Shown one piece after another: positions 1 through 10,842 of a stretch of DNA of 64,000 bases (the first letter of the stretch is position 1; every line of letters starts with the position of its first letter). Source of the DNA: Sorex araneus (taxonomy: Eukaryota; Chordata; Mammalia; Eulipotyphla; Soricidae); assembly GCF_027595985.1 (NCBI RefSeq), contig NC_073313.1, positions 111,098,552 to 111,162,551 of the forward strand, written 5' to 3'. The position numbers and the translations under genes are program-made. Under the pieces are notes generated by a model, which did not search any database, had not been told where the DNA came from, and saw only the letters and a program-made list of their open reading frames with translations.

Positions 1-54
1 AGTATAAAGTCAAATCAGGAAGGGTTTACAGTGAAACAATGGGAATAATAATCA

Positions 55-309
55 CTGTCTGTATCACTGTCACTGTCATCCCGTTGCTCATTGATTTCCT
101 CGAGCTGGCACCAGTAACTTCTCCATTGTGAGACTTGTTGTTACTCTTTTTTGGCATATAGAATACACCACGGGTAGCTTGCCAGGTTCTGCCGTGTGGG
201 CAAGATACTCTCAGTAGCTTGCCAGGCTCTCTCAGAGGAACTGAGGAATCGAACCTGGGTGGGCCGCATGCAAGGCAAATGCCCTACCCACTGTGCTATT
301 GCTCCAGCT
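55..309 (-). mobile_element. RTE-tailed tRNA-derived SINE, full length
   Basis: On the minus strand it starts with a tRNA-like head (CTGGAGCAATAGCACAGTGG) carrying a B-box-like GGTTCGATTCC. The body runs through GAGAGAGCCTGGCAAGCTAC and a CAAAAAAGAGTAACAACAAG segment. The 3' end matches the end of the RTE reading frame at 49009-49080 and finishes in a short AGTGAYAC-type repeat instead of poly(A). GGGAATAATAATCA (41-54) and GGGAATCATAATCA (310-323) flank it as a 14-bp TSD with one mismatch. Confidence 0.85.
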
Positions 310-475
310 GGGAATCATAATCAGAGACATATGATAAGACAAGGAAATTTAGAAGTTGACAATATTCAGACAATGAGACTAAGAAATCTAAGTTAGGCAT
401 TCAAAATGAATTTCTTTTTTTTCCCTCAGTGTTATCTGTTCTAGATATTTATGGTCATTTACCTAGTCTCCGATA

Positions 476-668
476 GGTTTTTTTGGGGGGAAGAAGGAAC
501 GTGTTTGAACCATACCCAGATGTTCTCAGGCATTCTTCCTGGCTCTGTGCTCAGGGATTACTCTTAGTGGTGCTTGGGAACCATATGTGGAGCAAGCTTC
601 AAATCCACATCAGCTGCATGCAAGCTAAGTGCCTTATCTGCTCTATCTCTAACTCCTCCAGCTCTGTT
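476..668 (-). mobile_element. A-tailed tRNA-derived SINE, old copy
   Basis: The plus strand starts with a T run and continues through CCTGGCTCTGTGCTCAGG and CATATG to a degraded tRNA-like head ending CTCCAGC. That is the reverse of the shrew SINE layout. It is heavily diverged, and no TSD was identified. Confidence 0.7.
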
Positions 669-669
669 C

Positions 670-975
670 ACTAGTTTTACGGTTTGTAATCTATAATTAC
701 GCAAATTAGATACAGGACATTGTTATTGAGTCAGGGGTCAGAAAAATGGGTTAGCAATAAAGCACATGCCTCTAATATATAAGGCCTGGGATTCTGTTTC
801 CAATCCTTTAGAATACTAGAATTATTCTATTTGAATTTATCATATATTAATCAGTTACCTTATCACTGTTTAGTCAATAATTTAATTTCTGCTTCTACTT
901 TTCTAAAGCTTTCACTTGCTATAATAAAAGTAAAAGGTTAGATTTCAGTAGAATTTTTTAGGTTCTTAATTTACT
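670..975. other. No recognised feature
   Basis: This AT-rich stretch has no supported gene or clear repeat. Around 740-800 (AAAATGGGTTAGCAATAAAGCACATGCC) there may be a very degraded sense SINE head, but I cannot support it. Confidence 0.4.
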
Positions 976-1148
976 CTTATTTGTTTGTTTTGAGCCACAC
1001 CTGAAGATGCACAGGGTTAACTCCTGGCTTTCTGCTGAGGGATCACTCCTATCAGGGATCTGGGGATCCTATATGGTGCTGGGGATTGAACCAAGGTTGA
1101 CTATATGCAAGGCAATTACCTTCTGCGTGGTACTATATCTCCAGCTCT
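976..1148 (-). mobile_element. A-tailed tRNA-derived SINE, old copy
   Basis: The order on the plus strand is TTGTTTGTTTTGAGCCACACC (reverse of the 3' end), ACTCCTGGCTTTCTGCTGAG, GGGGATTGAACCAAGG (B box region), then ATCTCCAGCTC (head). The ATTG in the B-box region shows age. Confidence 0.8.
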
Positions 1149-3685
1149 TATTCTTGTTATCTCTAAACTAGTTGTGTAGTTAACACTAGTTACATTTAGG
1201 TATCTGTAGTTCAGTAAAGTGATGAGAAATTAGAGTTGAAAGTATCACTTTAAGCATCTTATACTAATTATCATTTAGTTAGCTACTAGTTAACTTGTTT
1301 TTCTATTTTGTTGATACTATTGTTGTGTACCAAGGTTGGACTTGTTGCAGTGCTGGGAATCATACTCAGTGATGCCCCACAGTGCTCAGCTAAGAGTAAT
1401 TGAAACCATGGATATCATTATAAGAATACACTTACTGAATATATATTTGCTAACAGGATCCTTTTATTATCTCACTAATAACTGATAAGAAAATAGAAAT
1501 TCAGTGCCTACTAACTTTTGAATATATATGGTAGAAGCATTTTGTAAGTGAAATGTCTCAAAGATCATCTAGTGACTCATGCACGGTATATTTGGGGCCT
1601 TTAGTCTACATAGCTGAATTTTTCAAAAAACTGAATTTCTCTTACGGAGTCCATAGATGTCAGTATAACATAAAAAATACACTGAAAGTGGATTACATGG
1701 TGTATAAAACAAGGATGTTTTAAAATTCTTAAGTATGGAGGGTTGTAAAATTTCAAGTTGACTAGTCATTCTGGTAAAAATCAAATTAAATATCAAACAC
1801 AATTTGTCAAACTAGTATTTTCCAATGTGAAGCCAATAAGAAACCTAGGTGTTTGAGAACATTTTTTTACTTCTATATATTGAGAAATCATATGTAGAAA
1901 GGAACCTAGTGTCTTGAACATGAGCATTTGTAATCTTCAAACAAATAAAAAGTTTCTTCAGTCTTAAGCACGCACTTTGAAACGTGACAGACATTTCTGA
2001 AGCTGGTAGAGAAATGAAACTTGAAGTGTCAGATGGAAACCGTTTCTGTTGAGAGAAATATCACTGAAAAGGTATCTGAGAAACTTCTAGAACACTCAAG
2101 CAATGCCACTTCCTGAATCGTTATTCAAGTTTGAAAGGAAGCGGAATACAAAAACAAAACAGAACTAAAGAAAAAATATATGGGAGTTATCTCAGTGTCT
2201 ATTTAATAACAAATAACCATTTTGTTTTTATTTTTCTGTAATCCTTTTCTCTTTGTTCAAAGCAACCAGAGTTTTTGTAAAACATAAGTACTGTGTATTA
2301 CATAGTGCCACAGGACACTGATTGACTCTGCTATAATTCAGTATACTGGGTTTACTTTTTTTACTGCTATACAAGTATTTCTATAGTGGATCTAAGAAAA
2401 GCACAGTTACAGGCAGCTATTGTACTACCAGAAGACAATGAATATAAGGTTACAATTTTTCAAATGAAACTTTCTAGTTATAATTGCAAGTGTGGCACAT
2501 TCCTCAATCTACTTACTTAGAAGACATTGCCAATTACTTCTTAAAGTCAAGAAGGGACAATTAGGTGCATATTCATATGCTAATGAGCATCTTATTATTT
2601 AAACTTGTTTTTCTTTTTAAACTATGGAAGTGGGAATTGAGCAGTAGCAATGGAGACATTTTAAGTACTAATTACCTTCTTCACAGTGCAGCTTTTCACA
2701 CAACACATTTCAACTAGCAGATTTAGTATTTATTTTTTAACAGTAAATTTGGTAAATAAACCAAATTTTCCTCTGTAGAAATAGCCTTTAAAACCCAAAA
2801 TTTAAAAAAAAAGGAAAAAAGAAAGGAAACACAGACTATCAGGTTACCTTCAAAACATCTCTAAGGGGAAAACAATTGCTTCAAATATTGCAAATTTTCC
2901 ATTTCTTATTTTTGAAAAATAGACTTTATAGAATATGCTAGATCTTCTACTTCCATTTTAGAAAAGAAAATCACCAGGTAGGGAAGCCAGAGTTTCCCCA
3001 TGTTCTCGTTTATTGGCATTTGTTGCTTGATTCCAGAGAGATTGAAGAACATGACTATTTTATATCTTGGAAATCAATTCCAGAATCTCACAGAACGTCT
3101 CAGCTTTAAGATGTACTCTCACAGCAAGTGTTCAACAGGAAATTATTGTTTAACAATGTTAAATGTGTTGGGTGATGGAGCTATGTGAAACTTAATCCCT
3201 GATGTGCTTTAGAGGTAGATTTTCATTTACCAAGTTTATCAGGACACAAACAATCATGAAATTAAAATAATTTACAACTCAATTAGGGTATTTTTGTGAA
3301 GCTTATGTTATACTGCATAGTGAATATTTGGCATGCAGTGCTTAGCCATTATTATTGAACATAACTTATCATGTCTGAATTGTGCCAAATTTGCTGAGCA
3401 ACTTGCATACCTGGTTTCTCTGCATAATGTTTAACATACTGAAAACACCAGTGTATTTGGAAATACTGGATGAGCTTGTCACACACTGCTGTGAGATTTT
3501 CCTCCCAATCAAGACTTGAAGGAAGCAGAATTGTGAGGTTTTCAGATGTCATCATTGCTCGAATATTTAGCACAAAAGGCTATTGATTGTTATGCCTATA
3601 AAACCATAGAGTAAATCATTTAACCTTTTTGTGCCTGAATATTTTTTTCATCCTTCTGTTCTTTTTTCACCCCTGTCTTTCATGT
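1149..3685. other. Repeat-poor stretch without a recognised gene
   Basis: About 2.5 kb without a clear SINE or L1, which is unusual for this window. At 1310-1400 there is a weak SINE-like trace (GCTGGGAATCATACTCAG). At 2577-2590 lies ATGCTAATGAGCAT, a POU-type octamer variant inside a short inverted ATGC/GCAT pair. The minus-strand open frame at 3352-3573 (73 codons) resembles nothing I know and has no splice or promoter context. Confidence 0.4.
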
Positions 3686-3780
3686 CTTTTTTTGTATTTT
3701 CCTGCATTGCAGGGGATGGAACCTAGGGTTTCACACATGGAATGCAATCAATCTACTACTGAGCTATATCTCCAGGCTGT
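3686..3780 (-). mobile_element. Possible old SINE head fragment
   Basis: On the plus strand, GGGGATGGAACCTAGGG followed by CTACTGAGCTATATCTCCAGGC resembles the reverse of a tRNA-Ala-like SINE head with B box. The order fits both the shrew SINE and older tRNA-derived SINEs. The fragment is too short and diverged to place. Confidence 0.45.
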
Positions 3781-4757
3781 ATCTAATTTTTTCATCAGTC
3801 AAATGCTTATATTAATGAAAATATGCCCACAGGGTTGGTGGAATATCAAATGAAATAATGCTTAAAAAAGTCTTTGTAAATAATAAAGTGTAATACAAGT
3901 GCAGTACATTGATAGAAGTAATTATTAAGAAATGGACTTTGTTTCTTTTTCTCTGGATTTTGTTTCTGCTCCTGCCTTTCTGCCTTGTAGAGGCCAGATA
4001 TTTGTCCTCCTGCCCTTAAAAAAACCACAGAAATTCAGAATCAATTTATCTGCCTACACTGTGTTTTTATGAGGTTGTTCCAAGGTGATTGCCGATGCCA
4101 TTTGGCAAACTGCACATGCTGCAACCTCTGGTTCAAGCCAGAAATAAGCTGGAAGGTATGTTCTGTGGCATTCTATATGTAGCAAAAGCTCTTTCTATCA
4201 AGGATAGAATAACACAATGATAGCAGAAGTGTGCATCTAGATTCTGCTTAATAGTGTGGTATAAACAGGAAAACCAAACAAAGAAGCAATCACATATTGA
4301 GTTTAATAAATCATGTGAGTAAATGAGCAAAGGCTATTTTTTTCACTCTTGTTTTCCCCCCATAAATCATCCTAGTTATCAATTCTGTAGTGAAACACAG
4401 AAGTAGCATTGAAATTCTCTTAAAGAGAAAATGAAAAATACAATGTTATGTTATACAAAAAGCATTTAAAGCCTTGTTAGTCATGAAATTTCTGTATGGA
4501 ATATGTTGTTAGGGCTGCATGAAAATAGTGATATGTAAATCTGTTTCAAATGTTATAGTTTTCTAAATACCTCAGTTATGTCAGTCCATTAGTTCGATGC
4601 TATCTGAATGATCCATTTTAGTTGAAACTTCATTTTAGGCCTTTAAGAATTTTAGTCTTCACACAATTTTTCTTATTACTATATTCCAAGTACTTATGTG
4701 TTGCTGTAAATTATCATAAAATGGACCTGCATTTTACAGCCAACCTACTATTTACAA
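3781..4757. other. No recognised feature
   Basis: AT-rich single-copy-looking sequence. The open frames inside it are short, lack Kozak or splice context, and show no recognisable domain. Confidence 0.4.
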
Positions 4758-4760
4758 CTT

Positions 4761-4810
<50 letters not shown>

Positions 4811-4812
4811 AT
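4758..4812. repeat. (TA)n/(TG)n microsatellite
   Basis: About 55 bases of alternating TATATGTA, then pure TA, then TGTGTG. It is a simple dinucleotide repeat with a TA-to-TG transition. It gives rise to a spurious YIYIYIY reading frame. Confidence 0.95.
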
Positions 4813-6185
4813 TTCTTGACAGTATAAGAGAAGAGATTCTCTAGCTGTTCAAGCACTTCAAATTCTTTAGTGATAACAGTGTTGAACCATTAAAAATCCT
4901 GTGGGAAGGAAGTTCTGAGATGATTAAGGGCCCCATGGAAGTGATTAAAAATTGGAGACTGAAGGGCCTCACCTATTTCAGCATTTTCCTCTTGTAGGCA
5001 CATTCAAAAGATATTTTATGGCTGTAGTAACCTTGGAAAGATAGAATTGCACAATAGACACACACCTGTCACAGTGGCAGTCTTTAGAAGTTTACTTCTA
5101 TCAGGCATCTGGCCAGCTTAAAAGAATTTTAATCAACTAGAGGCTTATAGGGTAACATCATTTGGACTTTCCTTTCTGAAACCCTTTTGATGCCAAGTAG
5201 AATGTTGCTTAATCAGTTGTTATCAGGCCTCTCATAATTACACCTTGGAAATCAGTATAAAAGTTAAATTGTCATTAAGCTGTTACTAAACTGTCTTAGA
5301 AAGTGTGTACTCTAACTGTCTGTGCATTTCTGAAAGGAGATTTTCATCATCTTAAAATTCACAGCTGGAGCATGACTAAAACCTAACACCAGCCAGGAAG
5401 CCTCCTGCTGGGTGCAGTTTCTTAGCTTTCAGCATAATTATGCAAATCCATCTTTGACTTAGAGAAAAGCCAATGACAATGTCAGGCAAATGTTTCCTAA
5501 TTTTTACATAGCCCCATTTTAGGTATAAGTGCTAAGATCTGAATATCGTTTTAATGTCTAAGGAGTTGCCATTTAATTCCTGCTACTAGAGTGAGTGGTT
5601 CAATTCAAAAGAAGCAACTGCAGAGGCCTCTACACCTCTATCTCCTCAACCAGCAATAGTGCTTTTAGTTATGGAAGATTCTTGTGACAGTCTCAGGCAG
5701 TGGTTACCATGACATTGACCACTGTGAACTCTGGGATTCTGGAATTCTGTTGTATTTGAATGTAAAACAGAAGCACCTGCAACCAGCATTTTCTCTTTTT
5801 TGTTTGGTTTGGTTTGGTTTCATGCAGTGCTACCCAGCATAGCCACAATGGTCTAGGAAACCATAAACATTATGTGGCATTTTAAGTAGAAGCAAATTGG
5901 TTACAGAGGCGGCAGAAATGTATTTGTGGATATGATCATTTGGAAACAGTGTGGTATGACCTAGAATGTTCTCAATACTGTGAATTTCCAGAAGCCTGCC
6001 ACAGAGCTGACTGTCTGAAGTTGTCAAGTACATCAGTGGCATGACAAGGGGAGAACCTGCATGTTCTCCCATCAAATCAGTATATATTTTACTACATTCT
6101 TCCCATGGGATGTTTGAGAATTAGGGTCCAGGCTTTTACAAAGGAAATATGGGGACCATTTTAGGCCATTGAACTTTCGAGAATT
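4813..6185. other. Repeat-poor stretch with an octamer motif and one anonymous open frame
   Basis: No clear interspersed repeat is visible. A perfect POU octamer ATGCAAAT lies at 5440-5447 inside ATTATGCAAAT. On the minus strand 5830-6075 is open for 81 codons. The protein has no motif I recognise, and no exon boundaries or poly(A) tract mark it as a gene or processed pseudogene. It may be chance. Confidence 0.35.
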
Positions 6186-6342
6186 TTTTGTTTGTTTTTG
6201 GGTCACCCCCATGATACCCAGAGTTTAGTCCTGGCTATAAACTCATGGATCACTCCTTGGCCAAGATGATATGCCAGAGATCAAACCTAGGATGATGGTT
6301 TGAAAGGGCAGTGCCTTACTCAATGTACTAACTCTCCTGCCC
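6186..6342 (-). mobile_element. A-tailed tRNA-derived SINE, old copy
   Basis: The plus strand reads TTTTGTTTGTTTTTGGGTCAC, then AGTCCTGGCTATAAACTCA, GAGATCAAACCTAGG and CTCTCCTGCCCC. All landmarks of a reversed SINE are in order, with many substitutions and CpG losses. It sits about 25 bases from the next, parallel SINE. Confidence 0.75.
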
Positions 6343-6365
6343 CAATCAAAGGCATGTAACTGAAA

Positions 6366-6544
6366 ATTCTTTTTTTTGTTAAGTTCTTGAGTCACACCTG
6401 ATTGTGCCCAGGACTTACTCATTGCTTTGTGTCTAAGGATCTCTCCTAGCAGGGCTCAGGAGACCATTTAAAGTGCCAGGGATTGAATCTTGTTCAGCTG
6501 CATCCAATGCAAACACACTAGCTGCTGTATTATCTCTCTAGCCC
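6366..6544 (-). mobile_element. A-tailed tRNA-derived SINE, old copy
   Basis: After a T run the plus strand has GAGTCACACCTGATTGTGCC, a degraded CTCAGGAGACCATTTAAAG, GGGATTGAATCTTG and ATCTCTCTAGCCC. It is a complete but old reversed copy, in the same orientation as its neighbour. Confidence 0.78.
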
Positions 6545-6684
6545 AAATTTGGGAGATTTTTAGAAGCTCATGGATACAATCAGAACTCAAAAAATTTTAC
6601 CTCTACTGAAGAAAAAATCTTGAACATTTGTTTAACAACAATAATCATGATGAACAATTGACCCGGGTGATTTTGTTGAAAATT

Positions 6685-6913
6685 ATTATTTATTATTTGT
6701 TTCTGGGTTGGCTTTCCCAGCTATGCTTAGAAGCCTGAGGCCACTCACAGCAGTACTTGACCTATAGTGCAGGGTCTAACTGTTAGGTGTTTTGGTCAAA
6801 CTATGTAGTTCTGCTTGGGGCACAGAAGTGATTGGGGATGGGGCTTAGTGGGACATGAATTACAAAGGATTATACCTGCAATTACATGCATTCCATTCAT
6901 CCCCAGGCCCCAG
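6685..6913 (-). mobile_element. Possible very old SINE-like fragment
   Basis: TTGTTTCTGGGTTGGCTTTC at the left and CATTCATCCCCAGGCCCC at the right resemble the two ends of a reversed SINE. The middle (about 150 bases) cannot be aligned by eye, so this is a weak call. Confidence 0.3.
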
Positions 6914-7167
6914 ATGATGGTGATTTAGGAACATTTACTACAATGAAGAATCACACATTCAAAAGAAGATCAGTTAGAATATGAAAGACTCTGATAATTT
7001 CACTGAAGTAGGTTTTCTTGGTTGGGCAAGCTGGATTCTATGGTAGTTAGGTCAGCAATTTTGATAGAGGAAGTCTGGAAAATACGTACATCTCACTAAG
7101 AAATATGTTATGAGTTTCAGGCCTTATCATAGAATAATTTGCAAGATTACCAAGGTAGATTACTAAA

Positions 7168-7338
7168 TTATTTTTGTTTGTTTTTGGGCCACACTCAAAG
7201 GTGCTCAGGCCTTATTCCTGGCTTTGGGTTTGAGGATCACTCCTGTGGTGGCTAGGTAACCATATGGGATTTCAGGGATTGAACCAGGGTCTGCCACTGC
7301 AATGCACCTTATCCTTTGTAGTATCTATCCAGTTCTTA
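7168..7338 (-). mobile_element. A-tailed tRNA-derived SINE
   Basis: The plus strand shows TTTTTGTTTGTTTTTGGGCC, TTATTCCTGGCTTTGGGTTT, ACCATATGGGATTTCAGGG, GATTGAACCAGGG and TATCCAGTTC. The copy is complete, reversed and moderately diverged. Confidence 0.8.
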
Positions 7339-7457
7339 GATTACTAAAGTCCTAAAGGGTACTGACTAGGGGTCAAAGATGGGGAAGCAAGAAGAATGGA
7401 AGGGGGAAATGACACCTTGTATGGATAAGAGGGCAGTAGAACAAAAATGTAAGAAAA

Positions 7458-8078
7458 GAAGGTGTACAATCTACACAATGAAATACTATGCAGCTATTAG
7501 AAAAGATGAAGTCATGAAATTTGCATATAAGTGGATCAACATGGAAAGTATCATGTTAAGTGAGATGAGTCAGAAAGAGAGAGACAGACATAGAAAGATC
7601 GCACTCATCTGTGGAATATAAAGTTGCAGAATGGAGACTAACACCCAAGACTATTAGAGATAAGAACCAGGAGTTCTGCCCCACAGTTTGGAAACTGCCC
7701 TCACATGCTGGGGGAAAAGGCAGCTGAGACAGAGAAGGTAACACCAAGTAGAGGATGTTGGGAGTTGAAAGATGCGTGCTGAAAGTAGACTAGAGACCGA
7801 ACACGATGGCCACTCAATACCTCAATTGCAAGCTACAACACCCAAAAAGAGAGAGAACAAAAGGGAATGCCCTACCGAAGAGGCAGGGTAGGGTGGTGGA
7901 GGTTGGCGTGAGAGTGGTGGGAGGGATACTGGGAACATTGGTGGAGGAGAATGGACACTGGTGGAGGGATGTAAAAGATCACTGTATGACTGAAATGCAA
8001 ACTTGAAAGTTCATAAGTTTGTAACTGTAACTCACGGTGATTCACTAGTAAAAAAATTTAAAAAATAAAATAAAGATG
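7458..8078 (+). mobile_element. L1 3' end (end of ORF2 plus 3'UTR), 5'-truncated
   Basis: The sense strand reads as the L1 ORF2 C-terminus: YTMKYYAAIRKDEVMKFAYK, then WINMESIMLSEMSQKERDRH, stopping at the TAA after SLICGI near 7619. A roughly 430-base 3'UTR follows (GACTAACACCCAAGACTATT, GGTGGAGGAGAATGGACAC, TAACTCACGGTGATTCA), ending in an A-rich tail with AATAAA-like signals. All upstream L1 is missing. Its 3'UTR is the closest in the window to those of the antisense copies at 19617 and 21331, so these belong to one fairly young lineage. Confidence 0.9.
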
Positions 8079-8595
8079 TACAGACAGGAATTAAAAGAAT
8101 GAAGACAAGTTTCCATCTTGGTTTCCATAATGAACTTGCACATCATTTGAGCTCATATTGCTGAAATAGAAATAAAAATTCATATTGTCAGATTCTGTGA
8201 ATTTTATAGACAATGTACATGGAGCTATAGAATGGATAAAGGATAAAAGTAAAGTTGTGAGTGAATAAAGCTCGATAATCAAGTCAAAAAATGTGTCGCC
8301 TGGACAAGGCTAAGTGTGTCTGAAATCCTGAGAATCGAAAGAGCAGAAGGAGAGTCCTGAGGGTAAATGGAGCTAGAAAGAAGGACAACATTGTAAAAGA
8401 GAAGTCCCTAGAGTAGAGTTCCAGATTATGAAGAGACTTCTTGGAACCTCTGAATCAATGACAGTTTAGTTTAGCTGTAGATTCAGTTGTACTAACTGGG
8501 AGCTAACTCTTCACAGGGAGTCCCACTGTGACATACTTACCTTCAACCAGAGTATGCATGAAACCCTGAGAAGCAAGTCACAAAGACTAGAGTTC
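8079..8595. other. No recognised feature
   Basis: About 500 bases follow the L1 tail with no open frame of note and no repeat landmark that I can place. Confidence 0.4.
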
Positions 8596-8765
8596 TGGGA
8601 GCATCTGGTAGGACACCTAACTGTCTTGCATGCATAGAACCTGGATTCAATGCCTGGCCTGGCACTTTATGTGATATCTGGAATACCACCAGGGGTGATT
8701 CCTGTGCAAAGATCCAGGAGAAAGCCCTGAGAGAAGCATCACGGGTCCCCCGTACCCACCAAATG
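8596..8765 (+). mobile_element. A-tailed tRNA-derived SINE, old copy
   Basis: The sense strand has CTTGCATGCATAGAACCTGG, GATTCAATGCC, then GATTCCTGTGCAAAGATCC and GGAGAAAGCCCTGAG. The head is eroded and the A tail is largely lost. Confidence 0.6.
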
Positions 8766-8817
8766 GAGAGTTCCCAGGAAAATGGAAGAGAGTAGAGTCA
8801 CTTGTCAAGAAAGAAAC

Positions 8818-9030
8818 CTGGAGACCAGAGGGATAGTACAAGGTTTAAAATGTGTGCCTTGCATGTGACTAACCCTAGATTTATTGATCCTGGGCATCAT
8901 ATACCCCTTTCAGTATCATTAGACGCAGTCTTGGAGGCCCTTCTAGTACCACTGCATAATCCTTGGCTCTGCAGGGTCCAAATAGCACTGCATCCTTGCA
9001 CTGAGTCCTAGCATTGGATCACCAACCTAG
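8818..9030 (+). mobile_element. tRNA-headed SINE relative with a divergent body
   Basis: The head GGAGACCAGAGGGATAGTAC and TGCCTTGCATGTGACTAACC is the shrew SINE head. After the B-box region the sequence departs from both common bodies (GTATCATTAGACGCAGTCTT, CCACTGCATAATCCTTGGC). It may be a third body type or simply an old, rearranged copy. Confidence 0.45.
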
Positions 9031-9179
9031 TTAAACAAGAATTACAGGGGGTAACATCAAAGCTTCCTGAGCGCGACTTAGGATACACCACCAAAAGATA
9101 GAAGAATCCCTGGTGGGAACAACCACTTACAATTGGGAAGACCTGGAAACCCCTACATTACACCAGGTGCAATGAAGAA

Positions 9180-9490
9180 ATGGAGGAATGCTCCAGCACT
9201 GCTAGATGAAGACAACCTTGGAAAAAAAATCTCAGGTTAATTAGAAATTCCTCAGTCCCCTATTAAAGATTTCAAGGGAACAATCCTAATGATACTTACA
9301 ATGGTATGGAAATCAATAAAATAAAACTTTAACGAGGACAGATAAACTGTGAGCCAACTCCAAAGAGAGAACAATGAATTAAATAGAATATTTGAACTAA
9401 AAATGCAATAGAGGAGCTGAATACTAGAATCAAAAAATAAATATCTAATCAATCCGATTGAGATACAGTGAGGAAACAATCATAAAAGAA
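9180..9490 (+). mobile_element. L1 ORF1-like remnant
   Basis: The A-rich sense strand includes AGAGAACAATGAATTAAATA and GAGGAGCTGAATACTAGAAT. This resembles the coiled-coil region of mammalian L1 ORF1. No open frame survives. The call rests on composition and short word matches only. Confidence 0.45.
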
Positions 9491-9499
9491 TAGAGGAAC

Positions 9500-9912
9500 A
9501 CCCCACTTCTGTTGCCGCATCGGTGGCCTATGGCCTAACTCCACTGCTTCACTAAGAATCTCTTCAGAGACCCCAAATCACATAAGCTCCAGGAACTCCC
9601 AGTGTTGGGCTGAGATCTCAGGTCTTCTCAGAGTAGTGTAGGATAGCCTATCCCCACCCCCAACTCCTGGAAGCCCAGGCAGCCACGCCCACCTCTCACA
9701 GCTACCAAGTGTCAACTAATACACTGGCCCTGATCTTCAGATTCACAAATTGAACTTCCTAAAAGATGCAAGTCAAGTGGCTGAAATTCAAGAAACACTG
9801 GTCCCTCTGACTGGAAACTCTGGGGCTTCCTCAGAAAGGGTGTGGTCTGAGTTCCTGCCCTGACAAAACCCTGAAAGCTGCTTCCACACCCCACTGCAGC
9901 CACCATGCCAAT
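9500..9912 (+). mobile_element. GC-rich module resembling the 38960-39560 element
   Basis: This C-rich sequence has GAGATCTCAGGTCTTCTCAG, CCTGCCCTGACAAAACCCTG and CTTCCACACCCCACTGC. Similar blocks in similar order occur at 39230-39510 (TCTAGGTCTTCTCAGAGT, CTGCCTCACCAAAACCCTGG, CTCCCACACCCCAGTGC). It has no L1-type 3' end here, so it is a partial copy. It is probably derived from a promoter or 5'UTR region (inference). Confidence 0.5.
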
Positions 9913-10350
9913 AACCTAAAATGTAACTCTACAACTTCACTAAGATCTCCGTACATTCATCCCAGTTCTACAGATCCTGATGTTTCTGGACATTTATGAC
10001 AACTAAACCAACTCTGTGAAAGGATTATATGGTCTTCTAATGGAAAACAAAGAGACCTTACTTGAAATTAGCAAGATACTTAAAAAAACAAAATATGGGA
10101 AAGAGCCTAATAATGGGGCCTCTTAGAATGATCTTGAGGCCTACTTGCTTTACATATAAAATGAGATATAAACTTAGACTTTCACTGTAAATTTCACTGT
10201 AACATTGAGACAAAAATACTCAGAACAAATAAAAAGAGACAGATGTAACATGGTCACTACAAATAACAGGCAGATATCAAAGTATAAGAGAGTAAAATAA
10301 GAGAGGTAAAGGAAACAGAAAAATTACAAAAATGCTCAAAGTTGATATAA
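9913..10350. other. No recognised feature; A-rich
   Basis: A-rich sequence with words such as GGAAAACAAAGAGACC that could be old L1, but I cannot place it in any L1 region. Confidence 0.35.
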
Positions 10351-10364
10351 AATAACAATAAATT

Positions 10365-10555
10365 CTTTATTTCTGTTTATTTTTTGCTTTTTGGGTCACA
10401 CCCAGCAATGCATAGGGGTTACTCCTGGATTTTCACTCAGGAATTACTCCTGGCAGTGCTTGGGGGACCATATGGGATGCCGGGGATCGAACCCAGGTCA
10501 GCTGGGTGCAAGGCAAACGCCCTACCCGCTGTGCTATCACTCCGGTCCCAAAAAT
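10365..10555 (-). mobile_element. A-tailed tRNA-derived SINE with TSD
   Basis: This well preserved reversed copy reads TTTTTGCTTTTTGGGTCACA, GGAATTACTCCTGGCAGTG, GGGATCGAACCCAGG and CTATCACTCCGGTCCC. ATAACAATAAATT at 10352-10364 and at 10556-10568 is a perfect 13-bp TSD. CpG sites in the head are largely intact, so it is relatively young. Confidence 0.93.
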
Positions 10556-10656
10556 ATAACAATAAATTATTTAATATGAATAATTTCATTAAGCAAGTGT
10601 GGCCTGAACTCACCAATTAAAAGGCACAGAGTTGCTCAGCCAACAAAGTCAAAGCT

Positions 10657-10842
10657 TCTGGAACTGGAGAGATAGTACAGTGGGTACGGTGTTTGCTTTG
10701 ATAGCACTGATCAAGGTTCAATCTCTGGCACCATATATGGTCCCTGAGCCCAGTCAGAAGTGATCTCTGAACAGAGAGCCAAGAATAAGCCAAGAGTAAG
10801 CAATTCCTGGTGTGGCCCCAAACCAAGCAAACAAAAAACTAA
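10657..10842 (+). mobile_element. A-tailed tRNA-derived SINE, old copy
   Basis: The sense strand runs ACTGGAGAGATAGTACAGTG, GGTTCAATCTCTGGCACC, ATATATGGTCCCTGAGC and GGTGTGGCCCCAAACCAAGC, with an A-rich tail. An extra CAAGAATAAGCCAAGAGTAA doubling is seen in the body. Confidence 0.82.

Noticed and set aside
3352..3573. 73-codon minus-strand frame that reads like ordinary protein sequence
   Set aside because: I could not relate it to a known family, and no splice sites or promoter could be argued. It is left as an unannotated stretch.
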